From the NCBI GenBank assembly GCA_913776795.1, contig CAJYRH010000137.1, positions 1-17,247 on the forward strand: a DNA stretch of 17,247 nt, written 5' to 3'. Every line of letters starts with the position of its first letter. Within the stretch, counting starts at the first letter, position 1. The position numbers and the translations under genes are program-made. The notes below the pieces were generated by a model. The model saw nothing but the letters and a program-made list of their open reading frames with translations, had not been told where the DNA came from and searched no databases. This document shows positions 1-6,511 of the stretch, in pieces. Source of the stretch: an uncultured Pseudorhodoferax sp. (GTDB lineage Bacteria; Pseudomonadota; Gammaproteobacteria; Burkholderiales; Burkholderiaceae).

Positions 1-140
1 GGCCTTTTTCCGATGGCCGCTGCCCCGGCGTCGGACCGACGCCCGGCCCTGCACGGACCGCTGCAGGCGTCGGTTCAAGCGCAGGGAGCACGACGGGCCA
101 CCGCCAAAAGCGCACCGGGCCAGGGGCCGGCGTCTCGGCG
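1..140. other. Intergenic region downstream of nirD, no gene seen
   Basis: This stretch follows the nirD stop codon on the minus strand. I see no convincing coding sequence. It contains a near-perfect palindrome at 27-43, GGCGTCGG-A-CCGACGCC. That could fold into a 6-bp hairpin, but no T-run follows on either strand, so I do not call it a terminator. Related GGCGTC words recur near 67 and 129. Confidence 0.4.
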
Positions 141-479
141 TCAGTTCAGCGCCACGAGCACTCTCCCGCCCTCCACGCGAACGGCATGCACGGCGACGGA
201 ATGCTCGGCCGTCTCCAGGCATTCGCCGGTGGCCAGGTCGAAGTGGTTCTTGTAGAGAGGCGAGGCGACGACGGTGCGGTCCCCAAGGCTGCCGATCAGC
301 CCGCGCGACAGCACGCTGGCGCCGGACTTCGGATCGATGTTGTCGATGGCGTGGAAGCGGTCGCCGCCGAGGCGGAACACCGCGACGTGCCGGCCCTCGA
401 CGAGGGCGCAGACGCCGGTGTGGGGCAGGATGTCCTCCGGCGTGCAGACGGTGGTCCAGAGGCGGGTCTTGGTCAGCAT
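141..479 (-). CDS. nirD: NirD, nitrite reductase [NAD(P)H] small subunit
   Basis: 112-residue small subunit of the cytoplasmic assimilatory nitrite reductase, partner of NirB in reducing nitrite to ammonium. It has the Rieske-like beta fold of the NirD family, with typical segments such as VCTPEDILPHTGVCALVEG near the N-terminus and SPLYKNHFDLATGECLE at residues 73-89. The Rieske iron-sulfur ligand pairs (CxH and CxxH) are absent: the first ligand site reads IDPKSG. This is normal for proteobacterial NirD, which binds no cluster. The ATG lies 11 nt after the nirB stop, and a GAGGA ribosome-binding sequence overlaps that stop, so the two are translated from one mRNA. Family assignment is firm. 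The exact role of NirD in the complex is known only from homologs. Confidence 0.93.
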   Translation of the reverse strand: MLTKTRLWTTVCTPEDILPHTGVCALVEGRHVAVFRLGGDRFHAIDNIDPKSGASVLSRGLIGSLGDRTVVASPLYKNHFDLATGECLETAEHSVAVHAVRVEGGRVLVALN

Positions 480-490
480 GGTGGATGTCC

Positions 491-3022
491 TCACACGGTT
501 TCGGCGGTGTCGCGTTCGTCGTGCCGGGCGGGTCGGATCTGGCCGCGCTCCTGCACGAACACGATGCGCTGGTCGGGCTGGTCGCTGTTGACGAAGGTCT
601 TGAAGCGCGCGCGCACGGCCGGGTCGGTCACGGCGGTCTTCCATTCGCACTGGTAGGTGTCGACCACGTGCTGCATCTGGGCCTCGAGCTCGGCACCGAT
701 GCCGAGCGAGTCCTCGATCAGAACCTTCTTCAGATAGTCCAGCCCGCCCTCGAGGCCCTCGCGCCAGGTGCTGGTGCGCTGCAGCCTGTCGGCCGTGCGC
801 ACGTAGAACATCAGGAAGCGGTCGATCATGGCGATCAGTGCGTCCTTCGACAGGTCGCTCGCGATGAGTTCGGCGTGGCGCGGCTTCATGCCGCCGTTGC
901 CGCAGACGTAGAGGTTCCAGCCCTTGTCGGTGGCGATCACGCCCACGTCCTTGCCCTGGGCCTCGGCACATTCGCGGGTGCAGCCGGAGACGCCGAACTT
1001 GATCTTGTGCGGCGCGCGCAGGCCCTTGTAGCGGTTCTCCAGCAGCACGGCCAGGCCCACGGAGTCGTCCACGCCATAGCGGCACCAGGTGGAGCCGACA
1101 CAGCTTTTCACCGTGCGCAGCGACTTGCCATAGGCATGGCCGCTCTCGAAGCCGGCAGCGATCAGCTCTTCCCAGATCAGTGGCAGCTGTTCGAGCCGGG
1201 CGCCGAACATGTCCACGCGCGCACCGCCGGTGACCTTGGTGTAGAGCCCGTACTTCTTGGCCACCTGGCCCACGGCGATCAGTCCGTCGGGCGTGACCTC
1301 TCCGCCCGGCATGCGCGGCACCACCGAGTAGGTGCCGTCCTTCTGGATGTTGCCGAGGAAATAGTCGTTGCTGTCCTGCAGCTTGGCGAGTTCGGGCTTG
1401 AGCACGAACTCGTTCCAGACCGAGGCCAGCACGCTGGCCGCGACGGGCTTGCAGACGTCGCAACCCAGGCCCTTGCCATGCCTGGCCAGCAGTTCGTCGA
1501 AAGTCCTGATCCGGCCCACGCGCACGAGGTGGTAGATCTCCTGGCGCGAATGCGCGAAATGCTCGCAGACGTGGTGGTTGACGGCCATGCCACGGCGCGC
1601 CATCTCGAACTTCATGACCTGGGTGACCAGCGGCACGCAGCCGCCGCAGGTGGCGCCGGCTTGGGTGGCGGCCTTGATGGCGCTGATGGTGCAGGCGCCC
1701 TGCGCTCCCAAGTCCGCGACGGCCGCGCAGATCCGGCCCTTGCTGACGCTGTTGCACGAGCAGATCTGCGCGCTGTCGGGCAGGGCGTCCATGCCCAGGC
1801 CGGCCTTGGCCTTGCCGCTGCTGTCGGGCAGGATCATGAATTCCGGGTCGTCCGGCAGCGCCAGGCCGTTGAGTGCGGTCTGCAGCAGCGTGCCGTACTC
1901 GTCGGCATTGCCCACGAGCACCGCACCGAGCAGCTTCTTGCCGTCCTCGCTGACCACGATCTTCTTGTAGACCTGCTTGCGCTCGTCCAAGAATTGGTAG
2001 TTGCGGCAGCCGGGCGTCTTGCCCTGGGCGTCGCCGATGCTGGCCACGTCCACGCCCATCAGCTTGAGCTTGGTACTCATGTCCGCACCGGTGAAGGCCG
2101 CCTCGGCATCGCCCAGGATGTGGCGCGCGGCCACGCGCGCCATGTCGTAGCCCGGTGCCACCAGGCCGAACACCTGCCCGGCCCACGACGCGCATTCGCC
2201 GATGGCATAGACATCGTGGTCGCTGGTGCGGCAGTGCTCGTCGATGATCACGCCGCCGCGCGGGCCGATGGCCAATGCGCACTGGCGGGCCAGGTCGTCG
2301 CGCGGGCGGATGCCGGCGGAGAACACGATCATGTCGGTCTCCAGGTGCGTGCCGTCGGCGAAGACCATGCGGTGGCGCGCCGTGGCGCCGTCGACGATCC
2401 CGGTGGTGTTGCGGCCGGTGTGCACCTGCACGCCCAACGCCTCGATCCTGGTGCGCAAGGTGCGGCCACCGCCTTCGTCGACCTGCACGGTCATGAGCCG
2501 GGGGGCGAATTCGACCACGTGGGTCGTGAGGCCCATGTCGCGCAGCGCCTTGGCGCACTCCAGGCCCAGCAGGCCACCGCCGACGACGGCGCCGCTGGTC
2601 GACTTCGCGCCCGAGGCCTGCATGCCCTGCAGATCCTCGATGGTGCGGTAGACATGGCAGTGGGCGCGGTCGCGGCCCGGCACACCAGGAACGAAGGGGT
2701 TGGAGCCGGTGGCCAGCACCAGCTTGTCGTAGGCGATGACCTCGCCGTCGGCCGTCGTCACGGTCCTGTCGCGGCGCTCCACGGCCTCGGCGCGTGCCGC
2801 GAGGCGGAGCTTGAAGCCGCTTTTTTCGAAGAAGCCAGGCTCGACCAGCGAAAGTTCCTCGGCCGTCTTGCCGCTGAAGAATTCCGAGAGGTGCACACGG
2901 TCGTAGGCGGCGCGCGGCTCCTCGCAGAGCACCGTGACATCCAGGTCGGGCCGCCCGCTCTCGGCCAGGCTCTCGAGGAATTTGTGGCCCACCATGCCGT
3001 GGCCGACGACGACGATCTTCAT
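491..3022 (-). CDS. nirB: NirB, nitrite reductase [NAD(P)H] large subunit
   Basis: 843-residue large subunit of assimilatory nitrite reductase, a cytoplasmic enzyme making the six-electron reduction of nitrite to ammonium with NAD(P)H. Domains in order: an FAD-binding Rossmann motif (GHGMVG, residues 7-12); an NAD(P)H-binding motif containing GGGLLGLE; BFD-like [2Fe-2S] segments with C421-S-C423, C459-GG-C462 and a further C521-DV-C524; then the sulfite/nitrite reductase half-domains. In these, C641-x5-C647 and C681-x3-C685 are the expected ligands of the 4Fe-4S cluster and siroheme. Length fits the family. The frame stays open upstream, but the ATG at 3022 is chosen because it begins the MKIVVVGHG dinucleotide-binding strand and has AGGAG 9 nt upstream. 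All cofactor motifs look intact. nirD follows directly. A structured leader and sigma-54 promoter lie upstream. Confidence 0.96.
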   Translation of the reverse strand: MKIVVVGHGMVGHKFLESLAESGRPDLDVTVLCEEPRAAYDRVHLSEFFSGKTAEELSLVEPGFFEKSGFKLRLAARAEAVERRDRTVTTADGEVIAYDKLVLATGSNPFVPGVPGRDRAHCHVYRTIEDLQGMQASGAKSTSGAVVGGGLLGLECAKALRDMGLTTHVVEFAPRLMTVQVDEGGGRTLRTRIEALGVQVHTGRNTTGIVDGATARHRMVFADGTHLETDMIVFSAGIRPRDDLARQCALAIGPRGGVIIDEHCRTSDHDVYAIGECASWAGQVFGLVAPGYDMARVAARHILGDAEAAFTGADMSTKLKLMGVDVASIGDAQGKTPGCRNYQFLDERKQVYKKIVVSEDGKKLLGAVLVGNADEYGTLLQTALNGLALPDDPEFMILPDSSGKAKAGLGMDALPDSAQICSCNSVSKGRICAAVADLGAQGACTISAIKAATQAGATCGGCVPLVTQVMKFEMARRGMAVNHHVCEHFAHSRQEIYHLVRVGRIRTFDELLARHGKGLGCDVCKPVAASVLASVWNEFVLKPELAKLQDSNDYFLGNIQKDGTYSVVPRMPGGEVTPDGLIAVGQVAKKYGLYTKVTGGARVDMFGARLEQLPLIWEELIAAGFESGHAYGKSLRTVKSCVGSTWCRYGVDDSVGLAVLLENRYKGLRAPHKIKFGVSGCTRECAEAQGKDVGVIATDKGWNLYVCGNGGMKPRHAELIASDLSKDALIAMIDRFLMFYVRTADRLQRTSTWREGLEGGLDYLKKVLIEDSLGIGAELEAQMQHVVDTYQCEWKTAVTDPAVRARFKTFVNSDQPDQRIVFVQERGQIRPARHDERDTAETV

Positions 3023-3122
3023 GTGCTTGCGCTCCTGGCTGCGGGCCGGCAGCAGCGCAGGAGGCGCCTTGGCCGACCCTGGCGGGTGGCGCTTGCGCGC
3101 TCCGCCGGTTGGTTGGAACACC

Positions 3123-3157
3123 GCCTGCGCCCAGCCCGGTCAGGGCTGCCAGCAGGC
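3123..3157 (-). promoter_or_regulatory. Stem-loop in the nirB leader (distal hairpin)
   Basis: In the minus-strand RNA this forms a two-part stem. The outer arms GCCTGC/GCAGGC and inner arms CAGCCC/GGGCTG are separated by a small internal loop, with a 5-nt apical loop TGACC. It lies about 100 nt upstream of the nirB start. There is no U-run after it, so it is not a classical intrinsic terminator. Its place after the hexaloop hairpin at 3164-3181 resembles the two-hairpin leaders used by ANTAR-type antiterminators, but that is inference. Confidence 0.4.
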
Positions 3158-3163
3158 AGAGGT

Positions 3164-3181
3164 TCCGCCACCGTTGGCGGA
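3164..3181 (-). promoter_or_regulatory. Hexaloop stem-loop in the nirB leader, ANTAR-like
   Basis: The minus-strand RNA reads TCCGCC-AACGGT-GGCGGA: a perfect 6-bp stem with a six-nucleotide loop having A at loop position 1 and G at position 4. That loop pattern is the signature recognised by ANTAR-domain antiterminators such as NasR and NasT, which control nitrate and nitrite assimilation operons. The context (nirBD leader) agrees. Against it, the loop's first and last bases (A and T) could also pair, leaving a tetraloop. No nasT or nasR gene is in the window. Confidence 0.4.
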
Positions 3182-3200
3182 GAGTCGGGCGGAAGTGACG

Positions 3201-3240
3201 CCGCCCCGTCAGCCAGCTACGGCGCTGGCCGACGGGGCGG
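3201..3240 (-). repeat. 17-bp inverted repeat at the nirB transcription start
   Basis: Two 17-nt arms (3201-3217 and 3224-3240) enclose 6 nt. They differ from perfect symmetry at one position. In minus-strand RNA that position is a G-U wobble, so the stem is fully paired only in the nirB direction. In plus-strand RNA it is an A-C mismatch. The predicted sigma-54 start (about 3234) falls inside the upstream arm, so the transcript would begin with an 11-bp stem at its 5' end. It could be an RNA 5'-end structure or a DNA operator overlapping the start site. Confidence 0.55.
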
Positions 3241-3244
3241 TTGT

Positions 3245-3260
3245 TGCAATTGACGTGCCA
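3245..3260 (-). promoter_or_regulatory. Sigma-54 (RpoN) -24/-12 promoter of nirBD
   Basis: The minus strand reads TGGCACG-TCAA-TTGCA, an exact match to the sigma-54 consensus TGGCACG-N4-TTGCW, with GG and GC separated by exactly 10 nt. The predicted start is near 3234, about 212 nt upstream of the nirB ATG. The element is embedded in a 20-bp palindrome (3246-3265, GCAATTG-N6-CAATTGC) covering both promoter boxes. Sigma-54 control fits nitrogen assimilation, where NtrC is the usual activator. I could not identify a convincing paired NtrC site upstream. Confidence 0.82.
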
Positions 3261-3317
3261 ATTGCGCTGCCAATGGAATCAGTGACTTGCGCAGGGGCGT
3301 CGGCACTGCATCGGCAG

Positions 3318-3342
3318 GTGTGGTGCACGCACGTCACCACAT
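3318..3342. promoter_or_regulatory. Inverted repeat upstream of the nirB sigma-54 promoter, possible activator site
   Basis: TGTGGTG and CACCACA face each other across 9 nt, about 70-80 bp upstream of the -24 box on the nirB side. The left arm is part of a TGGTGCA word resembling an NtrC half-site, but the usual GCAC-N7-GTGC spacing is not present. It may be an enhancer for the sigma-54 promoter. The evidence is symmetry and position only. Confidence 0.3.
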
Positions 3343-3385
3343 TGGGGCAAGCCCAGGCGGCCGTGGGCCACCCTGGGGCGATGCC

Positions 3386-3979
3386 TCACGGCGTGACAGG
3401 ACTGATCTTGGCGCCCTGCAGCGCGACGCCAGCTTCCAGCCCCGCGTTGGTCAGCACGTAGCCGACCACCGGCTGGCGGATGGTGTTGCTGTCGACCTGA
3501 CCGTTGGCGCCCACGGTGGCCAGGGCCACGGTGGCGTCTGCGCCCACCGTCCAGCCGCTGCTGGCGCGGAACTTCTCCAGCGCGTCACGGGTGCTGAAGA
3601 CATAGATGACGGCACGCGATTGCGCACCGGCCTGCCAACCGACGGAGCCGGCGGTGGTGCTGTAGTAGCCCACCGTGCGGCTGCCTTCGCGCAGCGCGCC
3701 GCGGCCGTATTCGGCACCGATGCCCAGGCTGGCGCTGATCACGGACGGGAACACCAGCGTGCCGGCCGAACGCGCGACGAGTTCGCGCGAACCGGGCACC
3801 GTGTTGTAGAGCTTGGACAGTGCAGCGTCGACGTCGGCGTCGATGGCCTGGCGCGCAGAGGCTGGGGCGCTCGCGGTGCCTGGCTTGGTGGTCGTGCAAC
3901 CGACGAAGGCCAGGCTGCAGGCGGCGAACAGGGCGGTGGCGGTCAGGGTGCGAAGGCGGTTGTTGTGCATGTTGTGCAT
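3386..3979 (-). CDS. YSC84/SYLF-domain lipoprotein
   Basis: 197-residue predicted lipoprotein. The N-terminus has a hydrophobic signal (residues about 10-27) ending in FVGC, with C28 the probable lipidated cysteine. The rest matches the SYLF/YSC84 pattern of Burkholderiales lipoproteins: a helical start (ARQAIDADVDAALSKLYNT), then GTLVFPSVISASLGIGAEYG, a central YYSTTAGSVGWQAGAQS, and a glycine-rich C-terminal half (GVALQGAKISPV). SYLF domains bind lipids, and in bacteria these proteins sit in the periplasm or outer membrane with no settled function. The first ATG is preferred because AAGGA lies 6 nt before it; a second ATG three codons on is possible. It has the same orientation as nirB but is separated by nirB's own promoter, so it is probably a separate unit. 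Confidence 0.8.
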   Translation of the reverse strand: MHNMHNNRLRTLTATALFAACSLAFVGCTTTKPGTASAPASARQAIDADVDAALSKLYNTVPGSRELVARSAGTLVFPSVISASLGIGAEYGRGALREGSRTVGYYSTTAGSVGWQAGAQSRAVIYVFSTRDALEKFRASSGWTVGADATVALATVGANGQVDSNTIRQPVVGYVLTNAGLEAGVALQGAKISPVTP

Positions 3980-4128
3980 GGCGGTTCCTTGAATAGCTCC
4001 ATCAGGCCCGGAGGGGCCGGGCGAATGCTAGGCCAGCCCCGCTGCACCCGGCGTCGGCTTGCGGTCGTGGACTACAGGCGCGGGGGCAATACGGCCCTCA
4101 GGAAAACCCTGTCGAAATGGCGATCAAT

Positions 4129-4145
4129 TGTCTGAAAAACAGACA
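4129..4145. promoter_or_regulatory. TGTCTG-N5-CAGACA inverted repeat, candidate upstream activator site
   Basis: A perfect inverted repeat, TGTCTG-AAAAA-CAGACA, stands in the region between the divergent lipoprotein gene and the transporter operon. Two further TGTCTG words follow at 4153-4158 and 4217-4222. The repeat is centred about 110 bp upstream of the predicted sigma-54 start at 4247, a typical enhancer position for a sigma-54 activator. It could equally be a repressor operator, since TGTC-type palindromes also occur for GntR-family regulators. Confidence 0.45.
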
Positions 4146-4220
4146 TTTGTACTGTCTGAATCATGGGAATCTGGCCGATGCATTGGCGCCTAATTCTTAT
4201 GAATCAACGGGTTGTGTGTC

Positions 4221-4236
4221 TGGCATGGGCTGTGCA
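4221..4236 (+). promoter_or_regulatory. Probable sigma-54 promoter of the transporter/oligomer hydrolase operon
   Basis: TGGCATG-GGCT-GTGCA matches the sigma-54 consensus TGGCACG-N4-TTGCW at all but two positions, with GG and GC exactly 10 nt apart. The predicted start is the A at about 4247, giving a 23-nt leader that contains the GGAG ribosome-binding site (4258-4261) before the ATG at 4270. The fit of promoter, leader length and ribosome site supports it, but two mismatches make it less sure than the nirBD promoter. Confidence 0.55.
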
Positions 4237-4269
4237 ATTTCCAGTCATCACACATCTGGAGACTACGCC

Positions 4270-5466
4270 ATGAACCGTCGCCGTCTGGCACGCCTGTCAG
4301 CCATTGCCGTACTGGGCCTGTGGGCCAGCGCGGGCTTTGCGCAGCCCAAGGAAATCCGCATTGCCCACGTCTACGGCAAGACCGGCGCGCTGGAGGCCTA
4401 CGGCAAGCAGACGCAGACCGGCTTCATGATGGGCCTGGACTACGCCACTGGCGGCACCATGGCCGTCAATGGCAGGAAGCTGGTCGTGCTGGAGAAGGAC
4501 GACCAGGGAAAGCCCGACCTGGGCAAGTCGCTGCTGGCCACCGCCTACGCCGACGACAAGGCCGACCTGGCGGTGGGCACCACAGGCTCTGGCGTGGCGC
4601 TGGCCATGCTGCCCGTGGCCGAGGAGTACAAGAAGATCCTCGTCGTCGAGCCTGCCGTGGCCGACTCGATCACCGGCGACAAGTGGAACAAGTACGTGTT
4701 CCGCACTGGCCGCAACTCGAGCCAGGACGCCATCAGCAACGCCGTGGCGCTGGACAAGGACGGCACCACCATCGTCACGCTCGCGCAGGATTGGGCCTTC
4801 GGCCGCGACGGCGTGAAGGCGTTCAAGGACGCGGTCAAGAAGGCCAGGATCGGCCACGAGGAATACCTGCCGCCGACCACCACCGATTTCACGGCCGGGA
4901 TCCAGCGCATCGTCGACCAGCTCAAGGACAAACCCGGCCGCAAGGTGGTCTGGGTGGTGTGGGCCGGTGCCACCACGCCGTTCAATGCGCTGGCCGATGC
5001 CGACCTGCAAAAGCGCTTCGGCATCGAGGTGGCCACGGGCGGCAACATCCTGCCGGCCATGACGGCCTACAAGCGCTTCCCGGGCATGGAGGGCGCGACC
5101 TACTACTACTTCGGCCTGCCCAAGAACCCGGTCAACGAGGCGCTGGTCGCGGCCCACTACAAGGAGTTCAAGACGCCGCCGGACTTCTTCACGGCCGGCG
5201 GCTTCTCGGCCGCGATGGCGGTGGTCACCGCGCTCAAGAAGACCGGCGGCGAGACCAACACCAACAAGCTCATCGCGGCCATGGAAGGCATGAGTTTCGA
5301 GACGCCCAAGGGCACCATGACCTTCCGCAAGGAGGACCACCAGGCCATGCAGAGCATGTACCACTTCCGCATCAAGCAGGACCCGGCCTTCGCCTGGGGG
5401 GTGCCGGAACTGGTGCGCGAGATCAAGCCCGAGGAAATGCAGGTTCCCATCCGCAACAAGCGCTGA
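4270..5466 (+). CDS. ABC transporter periplasmic substrate-binding protein (Liv/HAAT type)
   Basis: 398-residue type I periplasmic binding protein, first gene of a Liv-type ABC operon. It should capture the substrate in the periplasm and deliver it to the two permeases encoded downstream. Residues 1-24 form a signal peptide (basic MNRRR, hydrophobic core, cleavage likely after GFA-24). The mature protein opens with EIRIAHVYGKTGALEAYGKQ, the usual first strand and ligand loop of the family, and includes GTTGSGVALAMLPVAEEYKK and the conserved FRTGRNSSQD. The frame is open back to 4117, but the start at 4270 gives a clean signal peptide with GGAG 8 nt upstream. Relatives are usually annotated as branched-chain amino acid binding proteins. 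The neighbouring 3-hydroxybutyrate oligomer hydrolase suggests a hydroxy-acid or oligomer ligand instead, which is inference. Confidence 0.88.
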   Translation: MNRRRLARLSAIAVLGLWASAGFAQPKEIRIAHVYGKTGALEAYGKQTQTGFMMGLDYATGGTMAVNGRKLVVLEKDDQGKPDLGKSLLATAYADDKADLAVGTTGSGVALAMLPVAEEYKKILVVEPAVADSITGDKWNKYVFRTGRNSSQDAISNAVALDKDGTTIVTLAQDWAFGRDGVKAFKDAVKKARIGHEEYLPPTTTDFTAGIQRIVDQLKDKPGRKVVWVVWAGATTPFNALADADLQKRFGIEVATGGNILPAMTAYKRFPGMEGATYYYFGLPKNPVNEALVAAHYKEFKTPPDFFTAGGFSAAMAVVTALKKTGGETNTNKLIAAMEGMSFETPKGTMTFRKEDHQAMQSMYHFRIKQDPAFAWGVPELVREIKPEEMQVPIRNKR

Positions 5467-5468
5467 GA

Positions 5469-5691
5469 CAGAAGCTGTGAACGATTCCCCCACACCCGCG
5501 CGAGGCCCGGTGTCCGTCAGTTCTTCCTGCGCCCGCTGCGCCAGGGGCCTCGCCCTTCGGGCCGGGGCACGTCGGGCCGTATGCGGGCGTTGCAGGCCCT
5601 GCCCTGGCACCAGCCAGGGCGGCGGCCTGCGCCTACGCCTGCGGCCCGGCGCACCCCGTCGCGGGCGCGATCGGTTCATTCACAGCTTCTG
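5469..5691. repeat. 223-bp element bounded by 13-bp inverted repeats, MITE-like
   Basis: This gene-free segment fills the space between the binding-protein gene and the first ATPase gene. It begins CAGAAGCTGTGAA (5469-5481) and ends with the exact reverse complement TTCACAGCTTCTG (5679-5691); the symmetry continues inward over 16 positions with one mismatch. The inside is GC-rich and holds further hairpins, including GCCCTGGC-ACCA-GCCAGGGC within longer arms and GCCC-TTC-GGGC. I see no transposase and no clear target duplication. It starts 2 nt after one stop codon and ends 2 nt before the next start. It could be a non-autonomous mobile element or dispersed repeat, or an mRNA stem that lets the binding protein be made in excess over the other subunits. 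Confidence 0.6.
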
Positions 5692-5693
5692 AC

Positions 5694-6452
5694 GTGCTGG
5701 AAACCCGAGACCTGACGGTGCGCTTCGGCGGGCATGTCGCGGTGAATGCCGTCAGCTGCAGCTTCGCGCCCGGCACGCTGACGGCCATCGTCGGCCCCAA
5801 TGGCGCAGGCAAGACCACCTACTTCAACCTCATCTCGGGCCAGCTCAAGGCCAGCGCGGGGACGGTGTCGCTGAACGGCCGCGACCTCTCGGGCCTGGCG
5901 CCGTCCGCGCGCACCCGCGCCGGCCTGGGCCGGGCCTTCCAGCTCACCAACCTGTTTCCCCACCTCACGGTGCTGGAGAACGTGCGCCTGGCGGTGCAGG
6001 CCACGCAGGACGGGTCGCACCGGCGCGGCCTGAACCTGTGGAGCATCTGGAGCGACCACCAGGACCTGACGGCGCGGGCCGACGCGATCCTCGCCGAGGT
6101 GGCCCTGAAGTCGCGCGCGCACGACACCGTGGCCAGCCTGCCGCACGGCGACCAGCGCAAGCTGGAGGTGGCGCTGCTGATGGCCCTGGAACCCCAGGTC
6201 TTCATGTTCGACGAGCCCACGGCTGGAATGAACGCGGCCGAGGCGCCCGTGATCCTGGATCTGATCCGCAAGCTCAAGCGCGATGCAGCCAAGACCATCC
6301 TGCTGGTCGAGCACAAGATGGACGTGGTGCGCGAACTGGCCGACCGCATCATCGTGCTGCACAACGGGCAACTCGTGGCCGACGGCGACCCGGCGGAAGT
6401 CATCGCCTCGCCGATCGTGCAAGAGGCTTACCTCGGAGTGGCCAAGGCATGA
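5694..6452 (+). CDS. Liv-type ABC transporter ATP-binding protein (LivG-like)
   Basis: 252-residue cytoplasmic ATPase that powers import together with the next gene product. Walker A is GPNGAGKT (34-41), Q-loop Q83, a signature segment LPHGDQ (149-154) in the variant form common in LivG proteins, Walker B VFMFDEP (169-175) and the switch histidine in VEHK (H207). Length fits LivG. The start is GTG at 5694, placing MLETRDLTVRFGG at the N-terminus as in homologs. No Shine-Dalgarno sequence is visible because the inverted-repeat end lies only 2 nt upstream, which is unusual. The gene ends in an ATGA overlap with a possible upstream start of the next ATPase. Confidence 0.9.
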   Translation: MLETRDLTVRFGGHVAVNAVSCSFAPGTLTAIVGPNGAGKTTYFNLISGQLKASAGTVSLNGRDLSGLAPSARTRAGLGRAFQLTNLFPHLTVLENVRLAVQATQDGSHRRGLNLWSIWSDHQDLTARADAILAEVALKSRAHDTVASLPHGDQRKLEVALLMALEPQVFMFDEPTAGMNAAEAPVILDLIRKLKRDAAKTILLVEHKMDVVRELADRIIVLHNGQLVADGDPAEVIASPIVQEAYLGVAKA

Positions 6453-6460
6453 GCACCGCC

Positions 6461-6480
6461 CGGCCGTCCGAAGGCGCTCG
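6461..6480 (+). repeat. Junction repeat copy 1 (CGGCCGTCCGAAGGCGCTCG)
   Basis: A 20-bp sequence lying 8 bp after the stop codon of the first ATPase gene. It matches 18 of 20 bases with the copy at 8214-8233, also just after a stop codon. It is followed by a small inverted repeat (CGCTCG-N6-CGAGCG, from 6475) and the GAGGAG ribosome-binding site of the second ATPase gene. It resembles a dispersed Comamonadaceae-type intergenic repeat, from memory and not searched. Confidence 0.5.
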
Positions 6481-6511
6481 CTCCTCCGAGCGAAACGAGG
6501 AGCTTTCAACG

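Noticed and set aside
141..2558. A long minus-strand frame joining nirD to sequence inside nirB, as if a fusion
   Set aside because: Upstream of the nirD ATG the frame translates to Arg/Pro-rich sequence out of frame with nirB. nirD has its own start and ribosome-binding site.
485..3253. A 922-codon open frame on the plus strand opposite nirB
   Set aside because: It is the antisense of nirB, rich in His, Ala, Val and Gly with no family resemblance. NirB carries all cofactor motifs, and such mirror frames are common in high-GC DNA.
4117..4269. Upstream extension of the binding-protein frame
   Set aside because: It would bury the signal peptide and translate the sigma-54-like promoter and TGTCTG sites. 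The ATG at 4270 has a good ribosome-binding site.
4297..5679. 460-codon minus-strand frame opposite the binding-protein gene
   Set aside because: Composition is typical of an antisense frame, with no recognisable motif. The plus-strand gene is clear.
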